From positions 1 through 61,619 of the forward strand of contig DASWHF010000043.1 in NCBI GenBank assembly GCA_036393295.1: a stretch of 61,619 nt of DNA, given 5' to 3'. Of this stretch, positions 1-7,312 are shown in pieces. Position 1 is the stretch's first letter. Each line of letters starts with the position of its first letter. The notes under the pieces were generated by a model that worked only from the letters and a program-made list of their open reading frames with translations, searched no databases and was not told where the DNA came from. Source of the DNA: DASWHF01 sp036393295 (lineage in GTDB: Bacteria > Pseudomonadota > Gammaproteobacteria > Acidiferrobacterales > UBA6901). Made by a program: the position numbers and the translations under genes.

Positions 1-120
1 CCCCCCCGCTTTGACCGCCGTTGGTCATCATCACGATCCGGTCCGAGAGCAGCACGGCCTCGTCGACGTCGTGCGTCACCACCACCGTGGTGGTGCCCTT
101 GGCCGCGACGATCCGCCGTC
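1..120 (-). pseudogene. Fragment of nitrate ABC transporter ATPase (NrtC/NrtD-like)
   Basis: Read on the minus strand, the first ~117 bases encode the post-Walker-B part of an ABC ATPase: RIVAAKGTTTVVVTHDVDEA followed by VLLSDRIVMMTNGG. The H-loop (VTHDVDEA) and the DRIVMMTNG stretch are typical of nitrate/nitrite importers of the NrtD family. It is fused out of frame, and without the preceding Walker A, Q-loop and signature, to the N-terminus of the permease gene at about position 113-125. The gene runs off the window, so it is either the remnant of a deletion or the product of a wrong sequence join. Family assignment is good; status as a real pseudogene is uncertain. Confidence 0.6.
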
Positions 121-260
121 ACCGCGGCTTCGGCCAGCCGCGTGCGCCACGGGCCGGCATCGCCGGCCGCGGCCGGCGGTGCCGGCGGGATGACGGCGGC
201 GGGACTTGGGTCCGCGCCCGGCTTGGCTGCCGATCTCTTCTTGATTGCCACGACGCCCAT
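121..260 (-). pseudogene. nrtB: 5' fragment of nitrate ABC transporter permease
   Basis: An ATG at 258-260 lies 12 bases after the nrtA stop codon, the expected place for nrtB. The start MGVVAIKKRSAAKPGAD and an Ala/Pro-rich stretch up to WRTRLAEAA resemble the cytoplasmic N-terminal tail of nitrate permeases, but only about 46 codons exist before the sequence switches, in another frame, to the C-terminal part of the ATPase. No transmembrane segment is left. A whole permease (about 300 residues in this family) and the first two thirds of the ATPase are missing. Identification rests on position and context rather than on conserved permease sequence. Confidence 0.5.
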
Positions 261-272
261 GGTTTGCCTCCG

Positions 273-1547
273 TCAGACCTTGACCTGGAATCCCGCGGCG
301 TAGGCCTGGGGGTTGGTTCCGTTCCACACCACGCCATCGATCAACTTGGCGCTGCGCATGAGGCTCGCCGGCACCGGCACCTTGGCGGCGGCCGCGGCCT
401 GCTTGTAGAGCTCGATCTGGTTGACCGACTTCGCCACCGCGAGGTAGTCCACGTCCTCCTTGAGCAGGCCCCAGCGCTTGTGCTGGGTGAGGAACCACAT
501 GCCGTCCGAGAGATAGGGAAAGTTCACCTTGCCGTCGTTGTAGAACTTCATGTAGTTGGGATCCTTCCACTTCCGGCCGAGGCCGTTCTCGTATTCGCCC
601 TTCATGCGCCCCTCGATCACGCTGATGTCGGTGTTGACGTACGACTTGGCGGCGATCACCCGCGACACCTTTGGCCGATTGGCCAGGGTGTCGATGTACT
701 TCGAGGCCTCGAGCACGGCCGCGGTCATGGCGCGCGCGGTGTTCGGATACTTCTTCACGAACTCGAGCGAGGCGCCGAGCACCTTCTCCGGGTGGTCCTT
801 CCAGATGTCCTGGCTGGTGGCCACCGTGAACCCGATCCCGTCGAATATCGCGCGCGCGTTCCACGGCTCGCCCACGCAGCATCCGTCCATGTTGCCGACC
901 CGCATGTTGGCCACCATCTGCGGCGGCGGCACCACGATGGCCTTGACGTCGTTGAACGGATGGATGCCATGCGCCGCCAGCCAGTAGTACAGCCACATGG
1001 CATGGGTACTGGTCGGGAAGGTCTGGGCGAAGGTGCAGTCGCGCTTCTCGCTGTCGATCAGCTTCTTGAGCGTCGCCCCGTCGGTAACGCCCTTCTCCTT
1101 GAGTTTGTTCGAGAGCGAGATCGCCTGGCCGTTGTTGTTGATGCTCATCAGCACCGCCATGTCCTTCTTCGGTCCGCCGACCCCGAGTTGGACGCCGTAG
1201 ATCAGGCCATAGAGCACATGCGCGGCGTCGAGCTCGCCGTTCACGAGCTTATCGCGCACGCCGGCCCAGCTGGCCTCCTTCGACGGGGTGATCTTGATTC
1301 CGTATTTCTTGTCGATGCCAAGCTCGGCCGCCATCACCACCGAGGCGCAGTCGGTGAGCGGGATGAAGCCGATCTTCACCTCCGGCTTTTCCGGCGCGTC
1401 CGAGCCGGCCGCCCAGGCGGCGTTGCGCACCCCGGCCGGCACCAGCCCGGTGGCGCCGAGGCTGGCGGCCGCGCCGGCCTTGAGGAAGTCGCGGCGCGTA
1501 ACGCCCGCCGCTGCCGAAGCCTTTGCCTTGCGATCGTCGTCTTTCAT
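273..1547 (-). CDS. nrtA: Nitrate ABC transporter substrate-binding protein NrtA (Tat-exported)
   Basis: 424 residues from the ATG at 1547, which has a good AGAAGG ribosome site just upstream. The N-terminus carries a twin-arginine signal (TRRDFLKAG at about residues 17-25) followed by an Ala-rich hydrophobic stretch, so the protein is probably exported folded by Tat. The mature part matches the NrtA/CmpA family (KIGFIPLTDCASVVMAAELG, then TFPTSTHAMWLYYWLAAHGI, VGEPWNARAIF). Known family role: periplasmic binding of nitrate/nitrite or bicarbonate and delivery to the NrtBCD importer. The neighbouring NasT gene and antitermination leader favour nitrate. A cytoplasmic NasS sensor looks similar, but NasS lacks an export signal. 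Confidence 0.9.
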   Translation of the reverse strand: MKDDDRKAKASAAAGVTRRDFLKAGAAASLGATGLVPAGVRNAAWAAGSDAPEKPEVKIGFIPLTDCASVVMAAELGIDKKYGIKITPSKEASWAGVRDKLVNGELDAAHVLYGLIYGVQLGVGGPKKDMAVLMSINNNGQAISLSNKLKEKGVTDGATLKKLIDSEKRDCTFAQTFPTSTHAMWLYYWLAAHGIHPFNDVKAIVVPPPQMVANMRVGNMDGCCVGEPWNARAIFDGIGFTVATSQDIWKDHPEKVLGASLEFVKKYPNTARAMTAAVLEASKYIDTLANRPKVSRVIAAKSYVNTDISVIEGRMKGEYENGLGRKWKDPNYMKFYNDGKVNFPYLSDGMWFLTQHKRWGLLKEDVDYLAVAKSVNQIELYKQAAAAAKVPVPASLMRSAKLIDGVVWNGTNPQAYAAGFQVKV

Positions 1548-1566
1548 GCTTGCCTTCTGTTTGGTC

Positions 1567-1615
1567 AAAAAAATGGCGTCCGTCCCGCGGGGAAGTCCCC
1601 GCAGAATCGGACGCC
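1567..1615 (-). terminator. Intrinsic terminator in the nrtA leader (attenuator)
   Basis: On the minus strand GGCGTCCG and CGGACGCC pair perfectly, an inner GCGGGG/CCCCGC helix stacks inside, and the stem is followed by a run of seven T. It sits after the nasT stop and before the nrtA start, so transcription would stop before nrtA unless it is suppressed. Its 5' arm (1608-1615) is shared with the upstream hexaloop hairpin P2. Confidence 0.85.
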
Positions 1616-1623
1616 GTTGTCCG
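1608..1623 (-). promoter_or_regulatory. ANTAR-type hexaloop hairpin P2 (antiterminator)
   Basis: Minus strand CGGAC-AACGGC-GTCCG forms a 5 bp stem with a six-base loop having A at position 1 and G at position 4, the features reported for ANTAR protein targets. Its 3' arm is also the 5' arm of the terminator, so the two structures exclude each other. NasT binding here would let transcription continue into nrtA. Confidence 0.75.
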
Positions 1624-1667
1624 CGGCCAGTCACTGCGACTCGCCGAGCCCTGCCTGACCCGGTACC

Positions 1668-1681
1668 GCCCGCCGTTGGGC
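1668..1681 (-). promoter_or_regulatory. ANTAR-type hexaloop hairpin P1
   Basis: Minus strand GCCC-AACGGC-GGGC, a 4 bp stem with the same loop AACGGC as P2, 44 bases upstream of P2 and 20 bases after the nasT stop codon. Paired hexaloops with A1 and G4 are the known dual target of ANTAR-domain antiterminators. Confidence 0.7.
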
Positions 1682-1701
1682 TGTGCCGGGTCGAAGAATC
1701 C

Positions 1702-2301
1702 TTACGTCAACACCTTCGCCATCGCGATCACGTCGTTGGCGACTTCCGCCAGCCGCCGGTTGCGCTCCATCGCCAGCTTGCGCAACCTTGCGTAGGCCTC
1801 CTCCTCGTTGCAGCGGCCCTGCTGCATGACTATGCCCTTGGCCTTTTCGATGCGCTTGCGCTCGGCCAGGGTGGACCTGGCCTTGTCCAGTTCCCGGCGC
1901 AGCGCCTGATGTTCGTCGAAGCGCGCCATCGCCACCTCCAGCACCGGCCGCAGGCGCCCGGCCGACAGCCCGCCGACCACGTAGGCGCTGACCCCGGCCC
2001 GGACGGCGTCGCGGATCCGCTTGCGGTCGCCGTCGTCGGTGAACAGCACCACCGGGCGCGGATCGTCGCGCGTCACCACGCAGATATGCTCGAGCGTGTC
2101 GCGGTCCGGCGAGTTGCGGTCGATGACGATCACGTCCGGCCGGTGTTGCTGCACGCGGGCGAGCAGATCGGCGGCCGAATCGACATGCGCCATCACCGTA
2201 TACCCGGCGGCATGCAGCGCCGCCGTGACCTGCGCGGCCCGCCCCGCATCGTCGTCCACCAGCAGCACACGGAGTGGTTTCGTTGTTTCGGTGTCGCCCA
2301 T
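1702..2301 (-). CDS. nasT: NasT-type ANTAR response regulator (transcription antiterminator)
   Basis: 199 residues from the ATG at 2301. Residues ~10-125 are a receiver-like domain (RVLLVDDD at 11-18, candidate phospho-acceptor Asp61 in VIVIDRNSPDRD). Residues ~136-190 are an ANTAR RNA-binding domain (RIEKAKGIVMQQ ... EEEAYARLRKLAMERNRRLAEVA). Family knowledge: NasT is held inactive by the nitrate sensor NasS, and when released it binds hexaloop RNA hairpins to prevent termination ahead of nitrate assimilation genes. Here exactly such a leader lies between this gene and nrtA. NasS is not in the window. Confidence 0.9.
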   Translation of the reverse strand: MGDTETTKPLRVLLVDDDAGRAAQVTAALHAAGYTVMAHVDSAADLLARVQQHRPDVIVIDRNSPDRDTLEHICVVTRDDPRPVVLFTDDGDRKRIRDAVRAGVSAYVVGGLSAGRLRPVLEVAMARFDEHQALRRELDKARSTLAERKRIEKAKGIVMQQGRCNEEEAYARLRKLAMERNRRLAEVANDVIAMAKVLT

Positions 2302-2469
2302 GCGCCGTTGACATCTGCAACCGCTGTGCCACTCAGGAAATCTCAACAAAACCAGATGTCTAGTCGCGGGCTGTGGCCTGGCGCTGCACCACGCCTGGGA
2401 TCGGCGGGGCCGTCCCGCCCTGCGCTGGTGCAGGCGCATTCCGCTATGGCGGCGTCGAACGCGGCGATG

Positions 2470-3402
2470 CTAGCCGGTCGCGCCGTCGATCAACCCCTGG
2501 ATATGCGCGACCACCGAGCGGCCGAGGGCGTGCAGGTCGTAGCCGCCTTCCAATACCGAGACCACGCGGCCGCCGGCGTGGCGGTCGGCGACGGTCTTGA
2601 GTTGCCGGGCAATCCAGTGGAAATCGGTTTCGTCGAGGGTGAGCTGGCCAATGTCGTCCTCGTAGTGGGCGTCGAAGCCGGCCGAAACCAGCAGCAGCTG
2701 TGGGCGGAACGCGTCGAGCGCCGGCAGCCAGCGTTCGCGCAACGCCTCCCGGAATCGCTGGCCGCCGGTGCCGGCCGGCAGCGGGACGTTGACGATGTGA
2801 TCGCTGTCGGCGAGGTAGTCGTCGTAGGGATAGTAAGGATGCTGAAAGCTCGAGCAGAGCAGCACGCGCGGCTCGTCGCGGAAGATCTCCTCGGTGCCGT
2901 TGCCGTGGTGCACGTCGAAATCGACGATCGCGACGCGCGCGACATCGTGCGTCGCCAGCGCGTGGGCGGCGCCGACCGCGACGTTGTTGAAGAAACAGCC
3001 GCCCATCGCGCTGCCGCGCCCGGCGTGGTGGCCGGGCGGGCGCACACTGCAGAATACCGCGCCGGCCTCGTCGCGCAGCACCAGGTCCACGCCCAGCGCC
3101 GCGGCGCCGGCGGCGCGCAGCGCGGCATTGAGGGTGTGCGGGCCCATCAGCGTCTCGGCGGCGATCGTGACGGTCCCGTCGAGCGGCGATGCCGCGAACA
3201 CGGTATCGACATAGTGCGCGTCGTGCACGCGCTCGAGCTGGGCGCGTGTCGCCAGCGGCGCGTCGTAGCGGCGCAGCACCGACTCCAGGCGCGAGGCGAT
3301 GAGTTGGTCCTCGATCGCCCACAAGCGGCCCGGACTCTCCGGATGCACCGGCCCCATGTCGTGGCGCAGGCAATCGGGATGCGAGATCAGGGCGACCGTC
3401 AT
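2470..3402 (-). CDS. Class II histone deacetylase-like protein (lysine/acetylpolyamine deacylase)
   Basis: 310 residues. The family signature is complete: HPDCLRHDMG and HPESPGRL near the N-terminus, RPPGHHA (tandem active-site His), GGCFFNNVAVGA, then DFDVHHGNGT (zinc ligands) and a C-terminal VLEGGYDL. This predicts a zinc hydrolase of the HDAC/AcuC/AphA superfamily that removes acetyl groups from lysines or acetylpolyamines in the cytoplasm. The ATG at 3402 is preferred because MTVALISHPDCLRHD starts as family members do; an in-frame ATG at 3414 is possible. It is divergent from the Pat-like acetyltransferase gene, with about 66 bases between them. Confidence 0.88.
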   Translation of the reverse strand: MTVALISHPDCLRHDMGPVHPESPGRLWAIEDQLIASRLESVLRRYDAPLATRAQLERVHDAHYVDTVFAASPLDGTVTIAAETLMGPHTLNAALRAAGAAALGVDLVLRDEAGAVFCSVRPPGHHAGRGSAMGGCFFNNVAVGAAHALATHDVARVAIVDFDVHHGNGTEEIFRDEPRVLLCSSFQHPYYPYDDYLADSDHIVNVPLPAGTGGQRFREALRERWLPALDAFRPQLLLVSAGFDAHYEDDIGQLTLDETDFHWIARQLKTVADRHAGGRVVSVLEGGYDLHALGRSVVAHIQGLIDGATG

Positions 3403-3407
3403 GCGGG

Positions 3408-3436
3408 TTACCATTTCGGGCGGGTGCGCGTATTAT
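3408..3436 (+). promoter_or_regulatory. Candidate sigma70 promoter for the acetyltransferase gene
   Basis: TTACCA (3408-3413), 17 bases, TATTAT (3431-3436), giving a start near 3443, about 26 bases before the ATG at 3469. On the minus strand the same stretch reads TATAAT (3437-3432) and could serve the divergent deacetylase, so the two promoters would overlap. Sequence match only. Confidence 0.5.
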
Positions 3437-3468
3437 AGCGCCACTCCACAGGCACGAGGGACCGTCGC

Positions 3469-6168
3469 ATGGGCGCTCATTACCTCGATCGGTTGTTCGC
3501 GCCGCGTTCCATCGCCGTGTTCGGAGCGAGCGCGCGCGCCGACGCCGTCGGCACGGTGGTGTTCCGCAACCTGCTGGAGGCGGGTTTCCGCGGCGAGCTG
3601 CACGCCATCAACCCCAAGTACGAGAGCGTCCAGGGCCGGCCCTGTCACCCCGACATCGAGCATCTCGGCCATGCCGTCGATCTGGCGGTGATCGCGACGC
3701 CGGCGCGCGGCGTGCCGGAGATCGTGCGCCGCTGCGGCGAGGCCGGGGTGCGCGCGGCGGTGATCCTGTCGGCCGGCTTCGGTGAGAGCGGCGCCGAGGG
3801 CGAGCGGCTCGAGGCCGAGCTGCTCGAGCACGCGCAGCGCCTTCGCATGCGTATCGTCGGCCCCAACTGCCTGGGCATCATCCGCCCGGAGCTCGGGCTC
3901 AACGCCACCTTCAGCAACAACCAGGCGCTGACCGGGCACATGGCCTTCGTGTCGCAGTCCGGCGCGCTGTGCACCGCGGTGCTCGACTGGGCGGAGCAGC
4001 ACGGCATCGGCTTCTCGGCGATCGTCTCGCTCGGCGACGCCGCCGACGTCGATTTCGGCGACGTGCTGAGCTATCTGGCGCTGGACCCGCAGACCCGCAG
4101 CATCCTGCTGTACGTCGAGGGCCTGCGCAACGCGCGCGGCTTCCTGAGCGGGCTGCGCATCGCCGCGCGCCTGCGGCCGGTGGTGGTGGTCAAGGCCGGC
4201 CGCCACGCCGAGGGCTCGCGCGCGGCGGTCTCGCACACCGGCGCCATGGTCGGCGGCGACGACGTGTTTCATGCCGCGCTGCGCCGCGCCGGCGCGGTGC
4301 GCGCCTACACCTTCGAGCAGCTGTTCTCGGCCGCCGCGATCCTGTCGAGCCGCCCGTATCGCATCAACGGCAACCGCCTGGCGATCGTCACCAACGGCGG
4401 CGGGCCGGGCGTGATGGCCGCCGACCACGCGGTCGAGATGCAGGTCGCGGTCGCCGGGCTCGGCCCGGACACGCTGGCGGCGCTGGACGCGGCGCTGCCG
4501 CCGCATTGGTCGCACGGCAACCCGGTCGACGTGCTCGGCGACGCCGGGCCGGAGCGCTACCGGCGGGCCGTGGAGCTGTGTCTCGCGGATCCGAACGTCG
4601 ACGGTGTGCTGGCCATGCTCACGCCGCAGGCGATGACGCGGCCGCTGGCGGCGGCCGAGACGGTGGTCGAGGCGGCCAAGACCGGCCCCAAGCCGGTGTT
4701 GACCTGCTGGATGGGCGGTCACCAGGTGGACGAGGCGCGCGCGCTCTTCGATCGCCAGCAGATCGCGCACTTCGACACGCCGGAGGCCTCGGTCGAGGCC
4801 TTCTCCTATCTCGCCAGCTACCGGCTCAACCAGGAGCTGCTCATGCAGGTGCCCGACTCGCTCGGACGGCGCAGCGAGCCCGATCGCGAGGGCGCGCAAC
4901 TGATCATCCAGGAGGCGCTGGGCGCGGGCCGCTCGCTGCTCACGCCGCTCGAGACCCAGGCGGTGCTGAAGGCCTTCGGCGTGCCGGTGCTGACCTCGAT
5001 CGCGGCGGGTTCGGCGAACGAGGCGCTGGTGGTCGCCGAGTCGTTGGGTTTTCCGGTGGCGATGAAGATCCATTCGCCGGACATCACCCACAAATCCGAT
5101 GTCTCGGGCGTGCGGCTCAACATCCGCAGCGCGGCGGCGGTGCGGGCGACCTATAACGACCTGCTGGCGGCGGTGCGCGACAAGCGGCCGGAGGCGAAGA
5201 TCCAGGGCGTGATCATCGAGCCGATGCACGACCGCCCGCACGGCCGCGAGCTGATCGTCGGCGTGGTGCGCGACCCGGTGTTCGGCCCGGCGATCGGCTT
5301 CGGCGCCGGCGGTACCGCGGTCGAGGTGATGCAGGATCGCTTCGTCTCCCTGCCGCCGCTCAACCGGGTGATCGCCGCGCAGATGATCGAGCGCACCCGC
5401 GTCAGCCGCCTGCTCGGCAACTTCCGCCACATGCCGGCGGTCAACCGCGAGGCGCTGGAGAACGTGCTGTTACGCGTGTCCGAGCTGGTCTGCGAGCTGC
5501 CCGAGGTCATCGAGCTGGACATCAACCCGCTGATCGTCGATGAGCGCGACGCCGTCGCGGTCGACGCGCGCATGACGGTGGCGCAGCCGCCGCCGAGCGC
5601 GCGCCGCTACGCGCACATGGCGATCCATCCCTACCCCAGCCACCTGGTTCAGCGCCGCCAGTTGTCCGACGGCACCGAGGTCGTGTACCGGCCGATCCGC
5701 CCCGAGGACAGTGGCATCGAGCAGGACTTCGTGCGGCGCCTGTCGCCGCGCTCGAAGTACTTCCGCTTCATGCGCGTGCTGCACGAGCTCAATCGCGAGA
5801 TGCTGGTGCGCTTCACCCAGATCGATTACGACCAGGAGATGGCGCTGATCGCGGTGATCGAGCAGGACGGCCGCGAGGTCGAGGTCGGCGTGGCGCGCTA
5901 CGCGACCGGGCCGGACGGCAAGTCCTGCGAGTTCGCCATCGTCGTCGCCGACGAATGGCGCCGCCGCGGCATCGGCTTCCATCTCATGAGCCAGCTCATG
6001 GCCATCGCCCGCGCCCGCGGGCTGGAGACCATGGAGAGCGAGGTGCTCACCGAGAACACCGGCATGCTCGGGCTCGTGCAGCGTCTCGGCTTCGCGATCA
6101 AGCCGCATGCCGACGATCCCGGCATCCGCTGGGTCACGCGCCGGCTGAACGGGGTCGGCGATGCCTGA
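3469..6168 (+). CDS. pat: Pat/PatZ-type protein lysine acetyltransferase (ADP-forming acyl-CoA synthetase fused to GNAT)
   Basis: 899 residues. The N-terminal ~460 residues are the CoA-binding and CoA-ligase domains of NDP-forming acyl-CoA synthetases (IAVFGASARADAVGTVVFRN, GPNCLGIIRP, FVSQSGAL, SHTGAMVGG). Residues ~490-710 form an ATP-grasp module (TSIAAGSANEALVVAESLGF, PVAMKIHSPDITHKSDVSGV). The last ~170 residues are a GNAT acetyltransferase (YRPIRPEDSG ... VVADEWRRRGIG ... EVLTENTGMLGLVQRLGF). The architecture and length match Salmonella Pat and E. coli PatZ, which acetylate active-site lysines of acyl-CoA synthetases such as Acs; the synthetase part there is regulatory. The substrate here is inferred only. 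A GAGGG ribosome site precedes the ATG. Confidence 0.88.
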   Translation: MGAHYLDRLFAPRSIAVFGASARADAVGTVVFRNLLEAGFRGELHAINPKYESVQGRPCHPDIEHLGHAVDLAVIATPARGVPEIVRRCGEAGVRAAVILSAGFGESGAEGERLEAELLEHAQRLRMRIVGPNCLGIIRPELGLNATFSNNQALTGHMAFVSQSGALCTAVLDWAEQHGIGFSAIVSLGDAADVDFGDVLSYLALDPQTRSILLYVEGLRNARGFLSGLRIAARLRPVVVVKAGRHAEGSRAAVSHTGAMVGGDDVFHAALRRAGAVRAYTFEQLFSAAAILSSRPYRINGNRLAIVTNGGGPGVMAADHAVEMQVAVAGLGPDTLAALDAALPPHWSHGNPVDVLGDAGPERYRRAVELCLADPNVDGVLAMLTPQAMTRPLAAAETVVEAAKTGPKPVLTCWMGGHQVDEARALFDRQQIAHFDTPEASVEAFSYLASYRLNQELLMQVPDSLGRRSEPDREGAQLIIQEALGAGRSLLTPLETQAVLKAFGVPVLTSIAAGSANEALVVAESLGFPVAMKIHSPDITHKSDVSGVRLNIRSAAAVRATYNDLLAAVRDKRPEAKIQGVIIEPMHDRPHGRELIVGVVRDPVFGPAIGFGAGGTAVEVMQDRFVSLPPLNRVIAAQMIERTRVSRLLGNFRHMPAVNREALENVLLRVSELVCELPEVIELDINPLIVDERDAVAVDARMTVAQPPPSARRYAHMAIHPYPSHLVQRRQLSDGTEVVYRPIRPEDSGIEQDFVRRLSPRSKYFRFMRVLHELNREMLVRFTQIDYDQEMALIAVIEQDGREVEVGVARYATGPDGKSCEFAIVVADEWRRRGIGFHLMSQLMAIARARGLETMESEVLTENTGMLGLVQRLGFAIKPHADDPGIRWVTRRLNGVGDA

Positions 6169-6174
6169 GGATGG

Positions 6175-6194
6175 CGGGCGACGGCAGTCGCCCG
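6175..6194 (+). terminator. Possible terminator hairpin after the acetyltransferase gene
   Basis: CGGGCGAC-GGCA-GTCGCCCG is an 8 bp perfect stem with a 4-base loop, starting 6 bases after the stop codon. There is no T-run, so activity as an intrinsic terminator is doubtful. Confidence 0.3.
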
Positions 6195-6302
6195 TTCGCT
6201 CCCGCGGCGGCATTCCCGATTCCCCCGACTCCCCGTCGCGGGCGCAATGCCCCAAGGGGTGCCGGGGAAACGGGGGCGTCCAGGCCGAATCCGATGCGCA
6301 GG

Positions 6303-7157
6303 CTACTGCCGGACAGGCGCGAGCTTTTCCGGTGCCTTCAGGCCGCCGATTTTGCCGCAGGTCAGGCGTTGCGCCAGCGTGTTGTTCTGCTCGTTGCCTT
6401 CGGCCACGACGTTGTTTTTGTCGACGACGATCTTCACCGAGTGCGTGCCCGGGGAGAGCTTGAGGTTCGCCGCGCCCGGGAACCAGGTGTGCGTCACCGT
6501 CCCGCCGGCCGGCACGAGCTGTTTCTGCGGATCGACACCGATCAGCACGATTCCGCCCCACGGCTGGTTGTCGCTGTACATCTGCACGGAGCTGCCGGGC
6601 GGGTTTGTGCCGTAGGCCGCGGCAGGCACGGCGCCGGGGCCGTTGTTTTTCAGGGTGACGACGATCTGGCAGGCGGCGTTCAGGCCGAGCTTGATCGGCA
6701 CCAGGTCGGGCAGCGGTTGGCGGCAGGTCAGCCGCCGGGTGAGCGTGTTGTTCTGTTCGTTGCCTTCTTTGACGACGTTGTTGTTGTCCACGACCACGCG
6801 CACGCTATGCGTGCCGGACGGAAGCTTCAGGTTCGCCGCTCCGGGGAACCATGTATGGGTCAGCGTGCCGCCCGCCGGCTTGAGGTGCTTCTGCGGGTCG
6901 ATCCCCCCGAGCACGATGCCGCCCCAGGGCTGGTTGTCCTTGTACATCTGCACGGAACTGCCCGGTGGGCTCAGCGCGAAAGCGGCGTCGGGTACGACAC
7001 CCGGGCCGTTGTTCCTGACCTTCACGACGACCTGGCACTCCGCATTCACGCCGAGGTCGGTGGCCGCCAGATCCGGCAGCGCGGCGGCGTGCCCGGATAC
7101 CGGCAGCTGAAACAGGGCCGCGGCGGCTGCCAGTTTGATCAACTTGCTGTTGTTCAT
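6303..7157 (-). CDS. Secreted protein with two tandem CARDB-like domains
   Basis: 284 residues, preceded by a strong AAGGAGACAAGCC ribosome site. Residues 1-~26 are a signal peptide ending at HAA. Two very similar ~115-residue modules follow, starting PDLAATDLGVNAECQVVVKV and PDLVPIKLGLNAACQIVVTL; each repeats NNGPG, PPGSSVQMY, NQPWGGIVL, THTWFPGAANLKL, GTHS and EGNEQNNT. This is the pattern of CARDB (cell adhesion related) Ig-like domains, with Cys residues at both ends of each module that may form disulfides. Location is likely periplasmic or outside the cell; the ligand is unknown. The closeness of the two modules points to a recent internal duplication. Confidence 0.75.
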   Translation of the reverse strand: MNNSKLIKLAAAAALFQLPVSGHAAALPDLAATDLGVNAECQVVVKVRNNGPGVVPDAAFALSPPGSSVQMYKDNQPWGGIVLGGIDPQKHLKPAGGTLTHTWFPGAANLKLPSGTHSVRVVVDNNNVVKEGNEQNNTLTRRLTCRQPLPDLVPIKLGLNAACQIVVTLKNNGPGAVPAAAYGTNPPGSSVQMYSDNQPWGGIVLIGVDPQKQLVPAGGTVTHTWFPGAANLKLSPGTHSVKIVVDKNNVVAEGNEQNNTLAQRLTCGKIGGLKAPEKLAPVRQ

Positions 7158-7312
7158 GGCTTGTCTCCTTGTTGATTATTTACCTGCCCGTATCGGGTAT
7201 CGGCGTCACGTTCCAATGCCGGTGACAGGATAACCCGGCGCCGGACCAACCGTAAGTCGTTTCGCGCGCGTCGCCGGTTCAAGCCGCCGGCGCGGTGACA
7301 GCTCCGGCCTGC

